Numbered from the stretch's first letter, positions 47,415 to 56,887 are shown. The stretch: 64,000 nt of DNA from Porphyromonas gingivicanis JCM 15907 (GCF_000614585.1 NZ_BAKX01000007.1:1-64000), one strand, 5' to 3'. Translations and numbers: made by a program. Notes: generated from the letters alone by a model not told the origin.

Positions 47415-49009
47415 ATCATTGTTTTATGTTTGAGATAATTTTGTATTGGAAAATAGAGACATATTAAGAGGAGAATAATTGTAATAATATCTCCATAGTT
47501 TAGTCTCCAATTTGAGGAGCAAACTCCTGCTATATGTTGTGTTTCAAATATCTTATTGAAAAGCTTTCCTCGTTGGAGAGCATAAGTACTCAAAATAGCC
47601 ACAAATAGAGTAAGAGGGAGGTAGCGATTGGCAGTTTTGTTGAGTACCCCCTGCTCCTCAAGTTCCGTATAATTGAAAAGTTCACCCATCTCTTCGTCGA
47701 GAGCTTTAGCATCTTTTCGTATGTTCATATTATTTTGAAGCATATCGTACATTTCTATGCCCTGTATTTGAGGGGTAACCTCTCGAAAGTACGTCTCATT
47801 GAGAAAGCGGATATAGTTGCCGTACAGCTCTTTGACCTGCTTTTCGGTCTTTCTCTTTGTCTTTTTATCCAATATCTGTTGTGTGATGGTGGCTATTTCA
47901 TTGCTGAAGCGCAGTATAGTAGAGCGTTGCACAAGGCTCAATGTCGCCATTTGGTAGTACATAGTTGTAATGTGATCCCCGATAAAATCCTCATTTGAAA
48001 TACCTACGAGAGAGTCTTTGGTTAGACCGAAGAGAGTGCCTCCTCCCGACCATCTTGCATAGGTTGTTCTCTTGACATCCTCCCTCTGTACAGAAGCATT
48101 CGCCACACTTTTTCCTCTCCCATCCCCAAAAAGGTATCGAAACCAAAGGTCTTCAAAGTCTTCATCTTTATTGACGATATTTTCTTCCTCTCTGGGGAGA
48201 AAAGGGACTTTGTCTTTCAGTTTTTGGGCATAATCGGGGCTATGGTAGTAGGTTATAAAGAACATCCTATCGTCCATAACGGGGGAGATGCGTATGATCT
48301 CTTTCCGTTCGCTCTCTTGATGAAATACGAACTTTTGATACCCATCGTCTTCTGTTCGATCCATTTTGTTGTAACCGAACACCTGACGAATATGGTCGGG
48401 GGGGAGAAAGGTGTTTTTGTGACTGATCTCTCCCTCAAATTGACGGAAGTCGTCGTCAAAATTCAGCACTCCTAAACTCCCATAGATGCGGTCGGCAAGA
48501 AAAGAATCTTTGGCCTTTAATCTGTTCCCTTTTACCATATATTGAGGATAGATGCGTCTGCCCGAGTCGTTGATGCGGAGGATGTCTTCAAATGCAGTGT
48601 GTTTGTCGTTGCGGAGAAAGTAGGCTACCGTTCCCACCCCCGTATCGAACACGGACACGACTATCTTCTCAAGTTGTAGAGAGTAGGTTGTAGAGCCTCC
48701 ATCGGCTTTCACGGAGATGTTGTAAGTGCCTTGGGTGTCGCTCAGTTCGTAGTGATAGACCGAAGTGTGTTTTTCTGTTCCAAAGAGGGCTCTTCGGGCG
48801 AAAGGATGAAAATAGGTGTATTCATTGTAGCGCTCTTCCGAAGCGCCTATTTCGAAGTAATGCCTTTTAAGAGGGCTAACTTCCGAAAACAATTCGTCGA
48901 ACTTCTTAATGTCCGTTCTATCATTGTAGGAGGGGTATTTTTTCTTCGCTATATAATCCCACTGAAAGGGAAAGATAAAAATGTGCCTACTGTAAGCGTT
49001 ATTTTCCAT
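47396..49009 (-). CDS. CorA-like membrane effector of type III CRISPR
   Basis: 537 residues. A large soluble N-terminal domain (about 1-330, beta/alpha) is followed by long charged helices (about 340-455; NEIATITQQILDKKTKRKTE) and two C-terminal membrane helices: NRYLPLTLFVAILSTYAL (about 461-479) and DIITIILLLICLYFPI (about 507-522). This stalk-plus-two-helix layout is that of CorA-type channels; the metal-transporter GMN signature between the helices is absent. Divergent CorA proteins are known partners of HD-less type III-B systems such as that of Bacteroides fragilis, where Cas10 makes SAM-AMP. First gene of the operon. Identification is by architecture and context, not by a database match. 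Confidence 0.75.
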   Translation of the reverse strand: MENNAYSRHIFIFPFQWDYIAKKKYPSYNDRTDIKKFDELFSEVSPLKRHYFEIGASEERYNEYTYFHPFARRALFGTEKHTSVYHYELSDTQGTYNISVKADGGSTTYSLQLEKIVVSVFDTGVGTVAYFLRNDKHTAFEDILRINDSGRRIYPQYMVKGNRLKAKDSFLADRIYGSLGVLNFDDDFRQFEGEISHKNTFLPPDHIRQVFGYNKMDRTEDDGYQKFVFHQESERKEIIRISPVMDDRMFFITYYHSPDYAQKLKDKVPFLPREEENIVNKDEDFEDLWFRYLFGDGRGKSVANASVQREDVKRTTYARWSGGGTLFGLTKDSLVGISNEDFIGDHITTMYYQMATLSLVQRSTILRFSNEIATITQQILDKKTKRKTEKQVKELYGNYIRFLNETYFREVTPQIQGIEMYDMLQNNMNIRKDAKALDEEMGELFNYTELEEQGVLNKTANRYLPLTLFVAILSTYALQRGKLFNKIFETQHIAGVCSSNWRLNYGDIITIILLLICLYFPIQNYLKHKTMIWKKKL

Positions 49010-49037
49010 ATACTTAGTAGTTCTTAAGCTGAATTTA

Positions 49038-49078
49038 TACAGGTAATTCTACTCTGGTAAAACACAAAGAGCGTTCCA
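49038..49078 (-). promoter_or_regulatory. Possible promoter of the cmr operon
   Basis: On the minus strand TTTG (49075-49078) and TACCTGTA (49038-49045) are separated by 29 bases as counted, or by a usual spacing only if an alternative -33 is used. The match to TAnnTTTG is weak. It lies about 30 bases upstream of the first operon gene. Confidence 0.25.
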
Positions 49079-49361
49079 AAAAGGAATGGGGTGCCTACAA
49101 CTACCGCTTATCGGATGATAGGGCAGGGGAGGAACGCTTATGGGATAGCTACACCAAGGGCAATAGCTCCGCATCATTATGTTTGTAGAATTAAGACCAA
49201 ATCTAATATAAATAAACGGATATTCTGCACCCTTACAAGTGGAAATTTTCGAGGAAAAGATAACCAACTCGCCCTTGTCCTGTCATCACCATACAGCACT
49301 CCATATAAGTCGCCTTTAGGAGGCATAATACTATGTGTTTAACGACTCCAATAAGTGGAGC
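49079..49361. other. Non-coding stretch upstream of the cmr operon
   Basis: No gene, no CRISPR repeat and no leader-like array seen. Short frames here have no start signal or recognisable product. Confidence 0.5.
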
Positions 49362-49449
49362 CAAAAGGTATAAAGGTTACTCTCCCAAGGGTTAATGCTT
49401 AAAGCAAAAAGGTACGATGGTTTTGCCCCTAACCATTGTACCTTTTGAA
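49362..49449 (+). repeat. 22-bp-phased intergenic array (4 units)
   Basis: Cores at 49362 (CAAAAGG), 49384 (CCCAAGG), 49406 (AAAAAGG) and 49428 (CCTAACC), followed by TATAAAGGTT, GTTAATGCTT, TACGATGGTT and ATTGTACCTT. The same blocks occur in the arrays at 3097, 22330 and 33633. Confidence 0.85.
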
Positions 49450-49499
49450 GAAAAGTCCATTTAGAAAAACAGACTTCTGCAAGCTAATGCAACAGTACT

Positions 49500-50035
49500 C
49501 TATGAACGACGAATATAGTAATGTACTGCCACATCTGTGGTCTGCATCCCTTGTGAAACGTGATAGCCACGCTCTAACAATATTTCAAGAATAGGGATAG
49601 GAGGAAAAGGAGCTATCAACTCCAACGTATCACTACGCTCCATACTCTCTACCCTCTCTAAAACTTCTTCTTTAGGATAAGCTCCACGCTCCAAAAGAGG
49701 TCGTACATCCAAGCGGAGGGTCGGCTCTATTGCCCCCATTTCAATAGGCAAACGCTTCAAAAGCTCGTCGCCTACACCTTGTAGACTACTTTCTTGCAGA
49801 GGCGATTGTCCAGCTACTTTACGTAGGGTATTAACCATATCAATGGCATTAAGCCAGCTACTTGGGCGGCTCTCCGTAGGGTCGTGATGCGAGCCACAGT
49901 ACGTCGCAAAAGAGGGTTCTTGAGCTTAGCAAAAGAGGGAGATAGCTCCAAGAGTCGTTGCTCTAATCCGGGGTAATACTCCAAAAGATCCGCCACGGTG
50001 GTCTCAGGAGTGATAAGTAACTTTTGCTCTGACAT
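49500..50035 (-). CDS. DUF1858 + DUF2249 domain protein
   Basis: About 178 residues from ATG 50035 (MSEQKLLITPETTVADLLEY) after restoring one missing A near 49843 (GLNAIDMVNTLRKVAG). Residues 1-70 match DUF1858 (VADLLEYYPGLEQRLLELSP ... ARITTLRRAAQVAG). The C-terminal 75 residues match DUF2249 (LDVRPLLERGAYPKEEVLE, APFPPIPILEILLERGY). Such proteins commonly neighbour DUF438/hemerythrin proteins, as here; they are thought to act in redox or nitric-oxide-related stress, but the biochemistry is unclear. Confidence 0.75.
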
Positions 50036-50043
50036 AATCAATA

Positions 50044-50092
50044 AAAAACCCACCTCCGACAAGCATATAGCCATACGGAAGTGGGGGGACAG
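50044..50092 (-). terminator. Hairpin with T-run between DUF438 and DUF1858 genes
   Basis: On the minus strand CCCCCACTTCCG pairs with CGGAGGTGGG (a bulge in the stem) and is followed by six Ts at 50044-50049. It ends about 10 bases before the DUF1858 start, so it would either end DUF438 transcripts or act as a read-through attenuator. Confidence 0.65.
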
Positions 50093-50102
50093 TTATAAGC
50101 TA

Positions 50103-51344
50103 TTATTTCTTAGTATAGGAGAGCAAACGCTGGTCTCCCTCCAACTTGCGCAGTTCAGTAAGGTCTTGCGTTACCTCTACCACCCCAAGGTATTCCCCTT
50201 CGGGCGAACGGACAGCAGAGTATTCGATGTAGACAAAGCGACCTTGAAAGTTGCTCAACCAAAAAGCAGCCTTGTTTTCCCGTCCGCTCTTAAAGTCCTC
50301 TATGATTTGCTCCACGATATGTACACTGCCTGGGGGATGACACATACGTACATCTCGACCAATGATAGAGCGGTTACGCTCGAAAACTCGCTTCGGACTG
50401 TGCGAGAAGAAACGCACCTTATCGTCCTTATCGACAAAAGTTATATCTATCGGGAGATGTATAAAAAGAGCCTCCAACTCCTTGATACTAAAAGCCCCTG
50501 AAGAGAGACGGATAGCATCGCTCTGAATGTACTGCGCCTCCTGAGCGTGCTTTTCCTTGGGTGTCCACTCATCGGTAGGGTCAATGAGACAATAGCCGAA
50601 ATCCATAGTTTCTTCGTACACCCTGCCCCAATCCGCCTCGGAAAGCGTATCTAACGACATCGGAAAGAGGATATTTTCTTCCTTAAATATCATGCCTCCA
50701 ATCTGCTCAATGGCAGGAGTAAAAACCAACTCTATCAACCCAGCAAACTCTTCCTGCGAAGAGAAGCCCGCATTGATAGCCTCAAAAGCCTTTTTCAATA
50801 GGTCTCGAGCCTCATCGTGCTTGCCCCACATCACTTTGGGTGGACCAGTGATGCCCTTCTGCTCCAAGTAGGGGAAAAGCAAAAACTCCTTTCGTTTGTA
50901 GTGCTTATCTACGTCTGCTAAATTGTTGAATATCTTGTGTAGTTGTAAAAAGAGTGCTGCTAACTCCTCTTGAGAGAGGGCCTCCGTCTCTACACGCTTG
51001 CGCAATGCCTCGTAACGCTCGATCTCTGCCTGAAGAGCGATATTCTCTTTCTTAAAAGTATCTATGGGATGACCCGCCGGCACTTGCTGGAGTGAAGAGT
51101 GGTCGATAGCTCCCTCCAGAGCTTTCGTATGCAGGTCGCAAAAGTGGAGTATCTCCTCTTCGCGTAATTCCTTACTATCTATGAGCTCTTGCTCTACCTC
51201 TACCACTTCGTTGTAGGGTATAGAGCGTAAACGTTCTATTAATTGCTGGCGCAGTGCCTCTGGGTTATCTCCCTTGTGAAGCTGCAAGATTAGATGCCGA
51301 AGCATCTCCTTTCTCTGGGAAGAGTTATTGATAAATTCGCTCAT
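50103..51344 (-). CDS. DUF438 / hemerythrin-like / PAS protein
   Basis: 413 residues. N-terminal DUF438 (about 5-80), central hemerythrin-like four-helix region with metal-ligand candidates (FCDLHTKALEGAIDH, DVDKHYKRKEFLLFPYLE, MWGKHDEARDLL, FKEENILFPMSL), and a C-terminal PAS domain (about 295-400) with IGRDVRMCHPPGSVHIVEQI, the CHPP motif typical of this family. Probably a cytosolic sensor of oxygen, NO or metal status. A TATTTTTG promoter element lies at 51408-51415 (minus), giving a leader of about 55 bases. Confidence 0.88.
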   Translation of the reverse strand: MSEFINNSSQRKEMLRHLILQLHKGDNPEALRQQLIERLRSIPYNEVVEVEQELIDSKELREEEILHFCDLHTKALEGAIDHSSLQQVPAGHPIDTFKKENIALQAEIERYEALRKRVETEALSQEELAALFLQLHKIFNNLADVDKHYKRKEFLLFPYLEQKGITGPPKVMWGKHDEARDLLKKAFEAINAGFSSQEEFAGLIELVFTPAIEQIGGMIFKEENILFPMSLDTLSEADWGRVYEETMDFGYCLIDPTDEWTPKEKHAQEAQYIQSDAIRLSSGAFSIKELEALFIHLPIDITFVDKDDKVRFFSHSPKRVFERNRSIIGRDVRMCHPPGSVHIVEQIIEDFKSGRENKAAFWLSNFQGRFVYIEYSAVRSPEGEYLGVVEVTQDLTELRKLEGDQRLLSYTKK

Positions 51345-51618
51345 ACTATTCTTCTTATGTTCTAAACTCTATATATACATATCGGCTCACTTTCATGTGC
51401 ACCAAGACAAAAATAAGCAAAACTATGACACTAAACTCTCCGTTAGAATTATTTATAAAAAGCGAGGCAAAAGAGCATTACTCTCTGCACAAAATAGTCT
51501 TCACCAACAGCTTCAAGAGGCGGACGGTGCACCCTCCCAACAGAAAGGTATGGATACAAAAAAAGAGTGCCGATATACATCGACACCCTCTCCCCTATCT
51601 TCTATGACTCAAAAAAAG

Positions 51619-51692
51619 TAGCGAGACCCGGGATTGAACCGGGGACCTCATGATTATGAATCATGCGCTCTAACCAGCTGAGCTATCTCGCC
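51619..51692 (-). tRNA. tRNA-Met (anticodon CAU)
   Basis: 74-base cloverleaf on the minus strand: acceptor GGCGAGA/TCTCGCT (terminal G-U), D-arm AGCTCAGCTGGTTAGAGC, anticodon arm CATGA-TTCATAA-TCATG, T-arm CCCCGG-TTCAATC-CCGGG, discriminator A, no encoded CCA. The G1-U72 pair and general form fit elongator Met; an Ile2 (lysidine) tRNA with the same CAU is less likely but cannot be excluded. A T-run follows immediately. Confidence 0.93.
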
Positions 51693-51852
51693 ATTTGAAA
51701 CTATCTGTTCCAAAACGCACGACAAAAGTAGTACATTTTTTCGATCTAACAAGATATTAGACAAAAATAAGCGTCTATTTGTCGCTTTGATGTGCTATTT
51801 TCCTCAACAGAAATAGCTTCTTCCCCCTCTTGGTAGCAATCTTTTGCATAGG

Positions 51853-52608
51853 TTACTTCCCATACTCACTCCAGATGCGCCAATTCTCATTAGCTTGGAT
51901 AAGCAACATATCAATACCATTCTTTATCGTTGCGCCCTGCGCTCGTGCCATACGCAAGAAGCGAGTCTCCTCTGGAGCATAGATAAGGTCATAGCAGAGA
52001 TGATTGGGCGTCAAGGCCTCGTAGGGAATAGGAGGCATAGCCAGAATATGAGGACTCATACCTACAGGCGTAGCATTGACGATAATAGGACAGGAAGCAA
52101 TCAACTCGGGCGTTAGTTGGTCATATCCGATGGTATCTTCAAAAGCCTCTCTACGGCTCGCTACAAGAGTCATAATACCCAATTTCTTAAAAGCTCTCTG
52201 CACGGCAAGCGATGCTCCCCCCGTACCTAAAACAAGAGCTTTGTTGTAATGGGGTTTCATAATAGAGAGCATCGACTGGTAGAAACCCTCTACATCGGTA
52301 TTGAAACCTATCAATCTGCGCTTGCCCCAAAAACTCTTCTGTACGACCACTGTATTGACAGCCCCCACATAACCTGCCTCTACATCTAAGGTGTGCAGAT
52401 AAGGGAGAATAGCCGTTTTGAAGGGACTGGTTACATTAAAACCACACAGATGGGGGTGCATTAAGAGAAAACGCCTCAATCGACTAAGGCTATCCAAATC
52501 GACATTGATATACTGTGCATCAATACCCTCTAAGCGAAACTTTTCATTGAAAAACACCTGAGACTTAGAGTGTTCTACAGGGTGTCCTATAAGTGCATAC
52601 TCTTTCAT
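51853..52608 (-). CDS. aroE: Shikimate dehydrogenase
   Basis: 251 residues. Substrate-site motif ALIGHPVEHSKSQVFFNEKF near the start, catalytic Lys in NVTSPFKTAILPYL, NADP-binding KALVLGTGGASLAVQRAF with a following ASRR (NADPH-type), and VNATPVGMS. It reduces 3-dehydroshikimate in aromatic amino-acid synthesis. Its ATG overlaps the ubiE stop (ATGA). Confidence 0.92.
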   Translation of the reverse strand: MKEYALIGHPVEHSKSQVFFNEKFRLEGIDAQYINVDLDSLSRLRRFLLMHPHLCGFNVTSPFKTAILPYLHTLDVEAGYVGAVNTVVVQKSFWGKRRLIGFNTDVEGFYQSMLSIMKPHYNKALVLGTGGASLAVQRAFKKLGIMTLVASRREAFEDTIGYDQLTPELIASCPIIVNATPVGMSPHILAMPPIPYEALTPNHLCYDLIYAPEETRFLRMARAQGATIKNGIDMLLIQANENWRIWSEYGK

Positions 52609-53317
52609 TTTATGGCTTTGTATAAAGTGGCTATACCTCCCGAAAGAGGGGTAAAAGAGACATTGCGATAGCCTACTCGTCGAAGCAACGAAGCAAAGGC
52701 TTCATACTGGGGCATAGCAACGATAGAACGAGGTAAGTAGCGATACGCCTCCCGATTGTGCGCCACGAGCGAACCGACAAAAGGCACGAACGTATGCGTC
52801 CAAAAGGTATATCCCATGCGGAGCAAGCTATTGCGCGGTACAGAAAGCTCTAAGATAACTATCTGACCTCCCTGTATAGTAACTCGGTACATCTCGCAGA
52901 GCGACTGCTCTAAATGCTCAAAGTTACGCACACCAAAAGCACACGTAACGGCATCGAAAGAACTTTCGGCAAAGGGAAGAGCCTCACAGTTGCCCTCCAT
53001 AAGAGTTATAGGAATGGTAGATGGGCTTTACGCACTTTCTCCTCGCCCTTCTCAAGCATCTCGGTAGAAATATCGACCCCTACGATAGAGCGAAGCGAGG
53101 GTATTCTCTCTGCCATATCGAGCGCAAGATCTGCCGTACCCACTGCCACATCGAGTAGTGTGGTGGGTTGGTCCTCTTTTAGAAGATGCACAGCACGATG
53201 CCTCCAAGAGCGGTCTACCCCAAAGGTCATGAGTTTATTGAGCAAATCGTAGCGGGTAGCAATGTCATCGAACATACTCCGCACGCGTTCGGTTTTGGTC
53301 TCCGTTTGAGTGGGCAT
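52605..53317 (-). CDS. ubiE: Demethylmenaquinone methyltransferase (UbiE/MenG)
   Basis: 237 residues from ATG 53317 (a TTG at 53326 is the alternative) after restoring one missing base near 53014 (HLPIPITLMEGNCEAL). Motifs: FDDIATRYDLLNKLMTFGVD, SAM-binding LLDVAVGTADLALDMA, VGVDISTEMLEKG, FDAVTCAFGVRNFE and the C-terminal GGIATLYKAIK. It makes the last step of menaquinone synthesis. First of the ubiE-aroE pair on this strand, 115 bases after purC. Confidence 0.88.
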
Positions 53318-53431
53318 AATCTTCAAAATAAAAAAGTGTTGAGAGCATTCCTCCCTCCCACCACATCTGGCAAGAGAGAGGTATGCCCTCCCATAGGTCT
53401 ACTATAAGGTAAAACGCCCGTATCGAGGTCT

Positions 53432-54385
53432 CTACTTATGCTGCTCTAAGAAGCGGACGATGTTCTTCTCGATACGTTCGGAGAGGTTGGATAGCTCGGT
53501 ACGTTCAAAAGGCTTACCCGTAACCTTCTCATAAAGCTCTATATAGCGGTCAGAAACACTCTTGCAGTACTCAGGTGTCATCTCTGGTATCTGCTCGCCC
53601 TCACGTCCCATAAAGCCATTGTCGGTAAGCCAGCGACGCACAAACTCTTTGGAGAGTTGGCGTTGAGGTTCTCCCTTCTCGAAACGCTCTTCAAAGCCAT
53701 CGGCGTAGAAGTAACGAGAAGAGTCGGGGGTATGGATTTCGTCAATAAGGTAAATCTTGCCATCTTTCTTACCAAACTCATACTTGGTATCGACGAGGAT
53801 GAGCCCTTTTTCGCGTGCCAACTCAGTGCCACGAGCAAAGAGTGCCTGCGTATATTGCTCCAAGAGCGTATAATCCTCTTCCGAAACAATCCCTTGTCGG
53901 ATAATTTCCTCACGAGATATATTCTCATCGTGCCCTTCGTCAGCTTTGGTAGTAGGGGTTATAATGGGGCGGTCGAAGCGTTGATTTTCGCGCAAACCCT
54001 CTGGGAGCTTAATACCGCATATCGTGCGTTCGCCCTCGCTATAAGCACGCCATGCACTCCCCGTTATGTAGCCACGGATAACCATTTCTACCTTGAAAGG
54101 CTCGCAACAATGCCCCACTGTTACCATAGGGTCAGGGGTAGCTATCTTCCAGTTGGGTACAATGTCGGCAGTGGCATCCAGCTGTCCTGCAGCTATTTGG
54201 TTAAGTACCTGCCCCTTGTAGGGTATGCCCTCTGGAAGTACCACATCGAAAGCGGAGATGCGGTCCGTGGCAATCATCGCCACAAGGTCTCCCTCTAAAA
54301 AGTAAACATCACGTACCTTACCGTGGTAAACGCTCTGCTGCCCGGGGAAGTGATAATCTGTGCGGAGTAATGTTTCTAACTTCAT
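53432..54385 (-). CDS. purC: SAICAR synthetase (PurC)
   Basis: 317 residues, the longer PurC type found in Bacteroidetes. Motifs: [37 protein letters not shown] split over two strands, [31 protein letters not shown] and [13 protein letters not shown]. It joins aspartate to CAIR in purine synthesis. Start overlaps the phoH stop by 4 bases. Confidence 0.93.
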   Translation of the reverse strand: MKLETLLRTDYHFPGQQSVYHGKVRDVYFLEGDLVAMIATDRISAFDVVLPEGIPYKGQVLNQIAAGQLDATADIVPNWKIATPDPMVTVGHCCEPFKVEMVIRGYITGSAWRAYSEGERTICGIKLPEGLRENQRFDRPIITPTTKADEGHDENISREEIIRQGIVSEEDYTLLEQYTQALFARGTELAREKGLILVDTKYEFGKKDGKIYLIDEIHTPDSSRYFYADGFEERFEKGEPQRQLSKEFVRRWLTDNGFMGREGEQIPEMTPEYCKSVSDRYIELYEKVTGKPFERTELSNLSERIEKNIVRFLEQHK

Positions 54386-55385
54386 AACGACCCTTCTTTT
54401 TGTCTATTTGTATTCTCTTCATTAGTCTTCTCTCTACGCTCCTCGGCTCGGCGCAGGTCGTCCTTATCGTAGGCTTCGACAATCTGCTGTACCAAGGGGT
54501 GGCGAACAATATCGCCTCGCTCAAAATGGATGTGGGCAATAGATGGGATACCCTCTAATACCTCCTGTGCGTGCTTAAGCCCCGAACGCACTCCGTAGGG
54601 GAGGTCTATCTGCGTAACGTCGCCTGTAATAATCATTTTGGAGTAGTACCCCATACGGGTAAGGAACATCTTCATCTGGTGTACCGTCGTATTCTGCGCT
54701 TCATCGAGTATAATCACCGCATCGTTGAGTGTACGCCCACGCATATAGGCAAGCGGCGCTATCTGTATAGTCCCTATCTCTATATACTCCTTGAGACGGG
54801 GCTGAGGTATCATCTCCTCCAGTGCATCGTACAGAGGTTGCAGATAGGGGTCTAACTTATCTTTCATCTCTCCGGGCAGAAAGCCCAGTTTCTCTCCCGC
54901 TTCTACCGCAGGGCGAGAGAGGATTATGCGACGGATGCGGCGCTCTTTCAAAGCCTTTACAGCCAAAGAGATCGCTATAAACGTTTTACCCGTACCGGCA
55001 GGACCCAAGGCAAAGATCATATCTTTCGTATCGAAAGCCTCTACCATGCGTTGCTGATTCTTACCCCTTGCCGAAATACTCTTGCCTTTAGTGCCATAGA
55101 GTATATGGTAGGCAGGCTCTGGAGTAGAGGCATCTTCGCCTCGGGCAATGCGTCGGATGGCCTCTTCGTTGAGCTGATTATACTTCTGCGTATGTGCCAC
55201 CAAAGCGTCAAGCACCAATACAAATTGGTCGATAGCCGAAGGCTCTCCCAAAATTTTCAAAGCCCCATCTACACCAAGAGCCTTATCTTTGGAAAGAGGG
55301 TACGCAGTAAAATCAAGTGCTCTCTATTGACCCCATAAAAAACGCCCAAATCAACATCTTCGGGGATATAAATTCGTTCGGTCAC
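54382..55385 (-). CDS. phoH: PhoH-family ATPase with an in-frame stop near the N-terminus
   Basis: The main part (from about 55268) has Walker [40 protein letters not shown], Walker [15 protein letters not shown] and [10 protein letters not shown]. Upstream, a GTG at 55385 starts [19 protein letters not shown] ... LRTLFPKI in the same frame, matching the family N-terminus, but a TAG at 55269-55271 separates the two. An ATG (55268) directly after the TAG could restart translation. Unlike other breaks here, one added base does not repair it. Cytosolic ATPase linked to RNA metabolism or stress. Confidence 0.8.
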
Positions 55386-55573
55386 TACCACTCTTTTGCT
55401 ACTTATAAGTTACGCACAAAAATACAAAAGATAATAGAGAAATAAAGAGAGACCCTTATAGAGTCTCCCAAAAGTCTACACAAGACTTCTAAAAAATAGC
55501 AAGAGGGGGCAACAAAATTGCTTTTGCCCCCACCCTCATTACTACGTATCACAAAAATACTTTTATGCGGTGC

Positions 55574-55954
55574 TTAGAGATTCACTACCATATGTCTTTT
55601 GGTGCTGTTGTGGGTTTCTTCGGCCTGTTCGATAGCCACCAAAACGCCGTTGTTGAAGACAAATACGTGATTGACCGTCGTTTCGTCGGACGACCAAACA
55701 TCGTCCCAAATCTTCTCCTTATAGAAGTACTCCTCCTGCAAGTTATTGGCAGGGTCTTTTCTTGCACTCTGTTTATAGGGTTTACCACAGATCTTTACCA
55801 CCTCTTGCTGGGTCATGCCCAACGCTACCTTGCTCGACAAAACAGCCCTCGTCTTGCACGAAGAGAATACCGTTAGTGAAGCCACCATGAAAAAACACAT
55901 TACCCACGAGGTAATACAACCTCTTGCACCACCAGCTCTTACCATAGCTTTCAA
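55574..55954 (-). CDS. BamE/SmpA-like small lipoprotein
   Basis: Up to 126 residues; an internal start at 55900 (MCFFMVASLTVFSSC) would give a more ordinary lipoprotein signal (lipobox FSSC). The mature part KVALGMTQQEVVKICGKPYK is the SmpA/OmlA (BamE-like) helix motif, followed by YFYKEKIWDDVW and VFVFNNGVLVAIEQ strands. Length and fold suit BamE-like proteins, but a role in barrel assembly is only one possibility. Confidence 0.7.
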   Translation of the reverse strand: MKAMVRAGGARGCITSWVMCFFMVASLTVFSSCKTRAVLSSKVALGMTQQEVVKICGKPYKQSARKDPANNLQEEYFYKEKIWDDVWSSDETTVNHVFVFNNGVLVAIEQAEETHNSTKRHMVVNL

Positions 55955-56240
55955 TCGTTTTGGAATAATAATTCTACTCTTGGTTTCCTACTGCCCTCTC
56001 CTTGCCAAGTAGCTCCTCTACCCGAAAGGAGTAGTCCGTAGAGTATCACAGTCTCTTGCACGCAAAAATATAGAATTAAACCATACGAAACACTCCGCAG
56101 TAGCATTCTTTAAGAGAGAGAGAACAAAAAAATTTGTTTCGGCATATCAAAAAACATATCTTTACGTTGTGAAATGTTCGCAACTCCACATCTTACGAGG
56201 CGGTTACTGTATCAATTAACAACTAAAAGACTCTAATAAT
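55955..56240. other. Intergenic region between divergent lipoprotein genes
   Basis: No gene seen; it holds the plus-strand promoter at 56133-56164 and presumably the minus-strand promoter of the BamE-like gene. Confidence 0.4.
56133..56164 (+). promoter_or_regulatory. Bacteroidetes-type promoter
   Basis: TTTG (56133-56136), 20 bases, TATCTTTA (56157-56164), one base off TAnnTTTG. The predicted start near 56171 gives a leader of about 70 bases to ATG 56241. Confidence 0.55.
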
Positions 56241-56711
56241 ATGGAATACAGAAAAGGATTATACCTACTTTTATCCGTAGGATTGTCTCTATTGTCCTTA
56301 ATGGCATGTCAGAGTAGTAACACAAGCAATAGAGAGCAAACCATCGAGGAGGTTCAAATAAAAGAGACTCCACTGGGAAAGGCTATCACCGAAGGGATGG
56401 AAAAATACCCTACCGAAGATTTTTACATCCTACACATAGCTTCGTCCGATGAGTATCTTGCCATGAGTCAAGAAGAGTATAAGGTATCGGAGGCTTTTGC
56501 CCATCTTGTAGTGAGAAAAAATAGCGACTCCCAAGCAGGAGAGCCTCTAACAGATGAAAGTTGGAGCATAGGAGGCAAAGGAAAGGAGCAGTCCGAAGCT
56601 ATGCGAATAGCCTATGAGCTGACCAACTCCCTCGAAGTCGATAAAAACTTTGAAATTTACGTTGAGTACCAAAAAGAGGGTACTTTCACCGTTAAGTACA
56701 GAACAGAATAA
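56241..56711 (+). CDS. Small lipoprotein, unknown
   Basis: 156 residues. Signal MEYRKGLYLLLSVGLSLLSL with lipobox LMAC, then an acidic, Ser/Thr/Glu-rich mature part with strand-like segments (EDFYILHIASSDEYLA, FEIYVEYQKEGTFTVKY). No recognised domain. It has its own promoter and a strong terminator 27 bases downstream, so it appears monocistronic. Confidence 0.7.
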   Translation: MEYRKGLYLLLSVGLSLLSLMACQSSNTSNREQTIEEVQIKETPLGKAITEGMEKYPTEDFYILHIASSDEYLAMSQEEYKVSEAFAHLVVRKNSDSQAGEPLTDESWSIGGKGKEQSEAMRIAYELTNSLEVDKNFEIYVEYQKEGTFTVKYRTE

Positions 56712-56737
56712 ACCAACTACCCTCTCGTAAGAAGAGC

Positions 56738-56778
56738 AAGAGGCTGTGTCATTTTCATTATAACACAGCCTCTTTTTT
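56738..56778 (+). terminator. Intrinsic terminator
   Basis: AGAGGCTGTGT and ACACAGCCTCT form a perfect 11-bp stem with a 13-base loop and a T-run. Confidence 0.92.
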
Positions 56779-56887
56779 TGCCCTCTTCGATAAAAGCAGA
56801 GCAAACCTCTTACCTATCGAGCAGCTTCCTCTATTCCTCCCCACTTATTCTCCCCCTCTTTTTCATTGAAAGTTTCTTGCAGCCCCT

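Noticed and set aside
49010-49361. CRISPR leader or short array upstream of the cmr operon
   Set aside because: No repeated 25-40 base sequence was found there.
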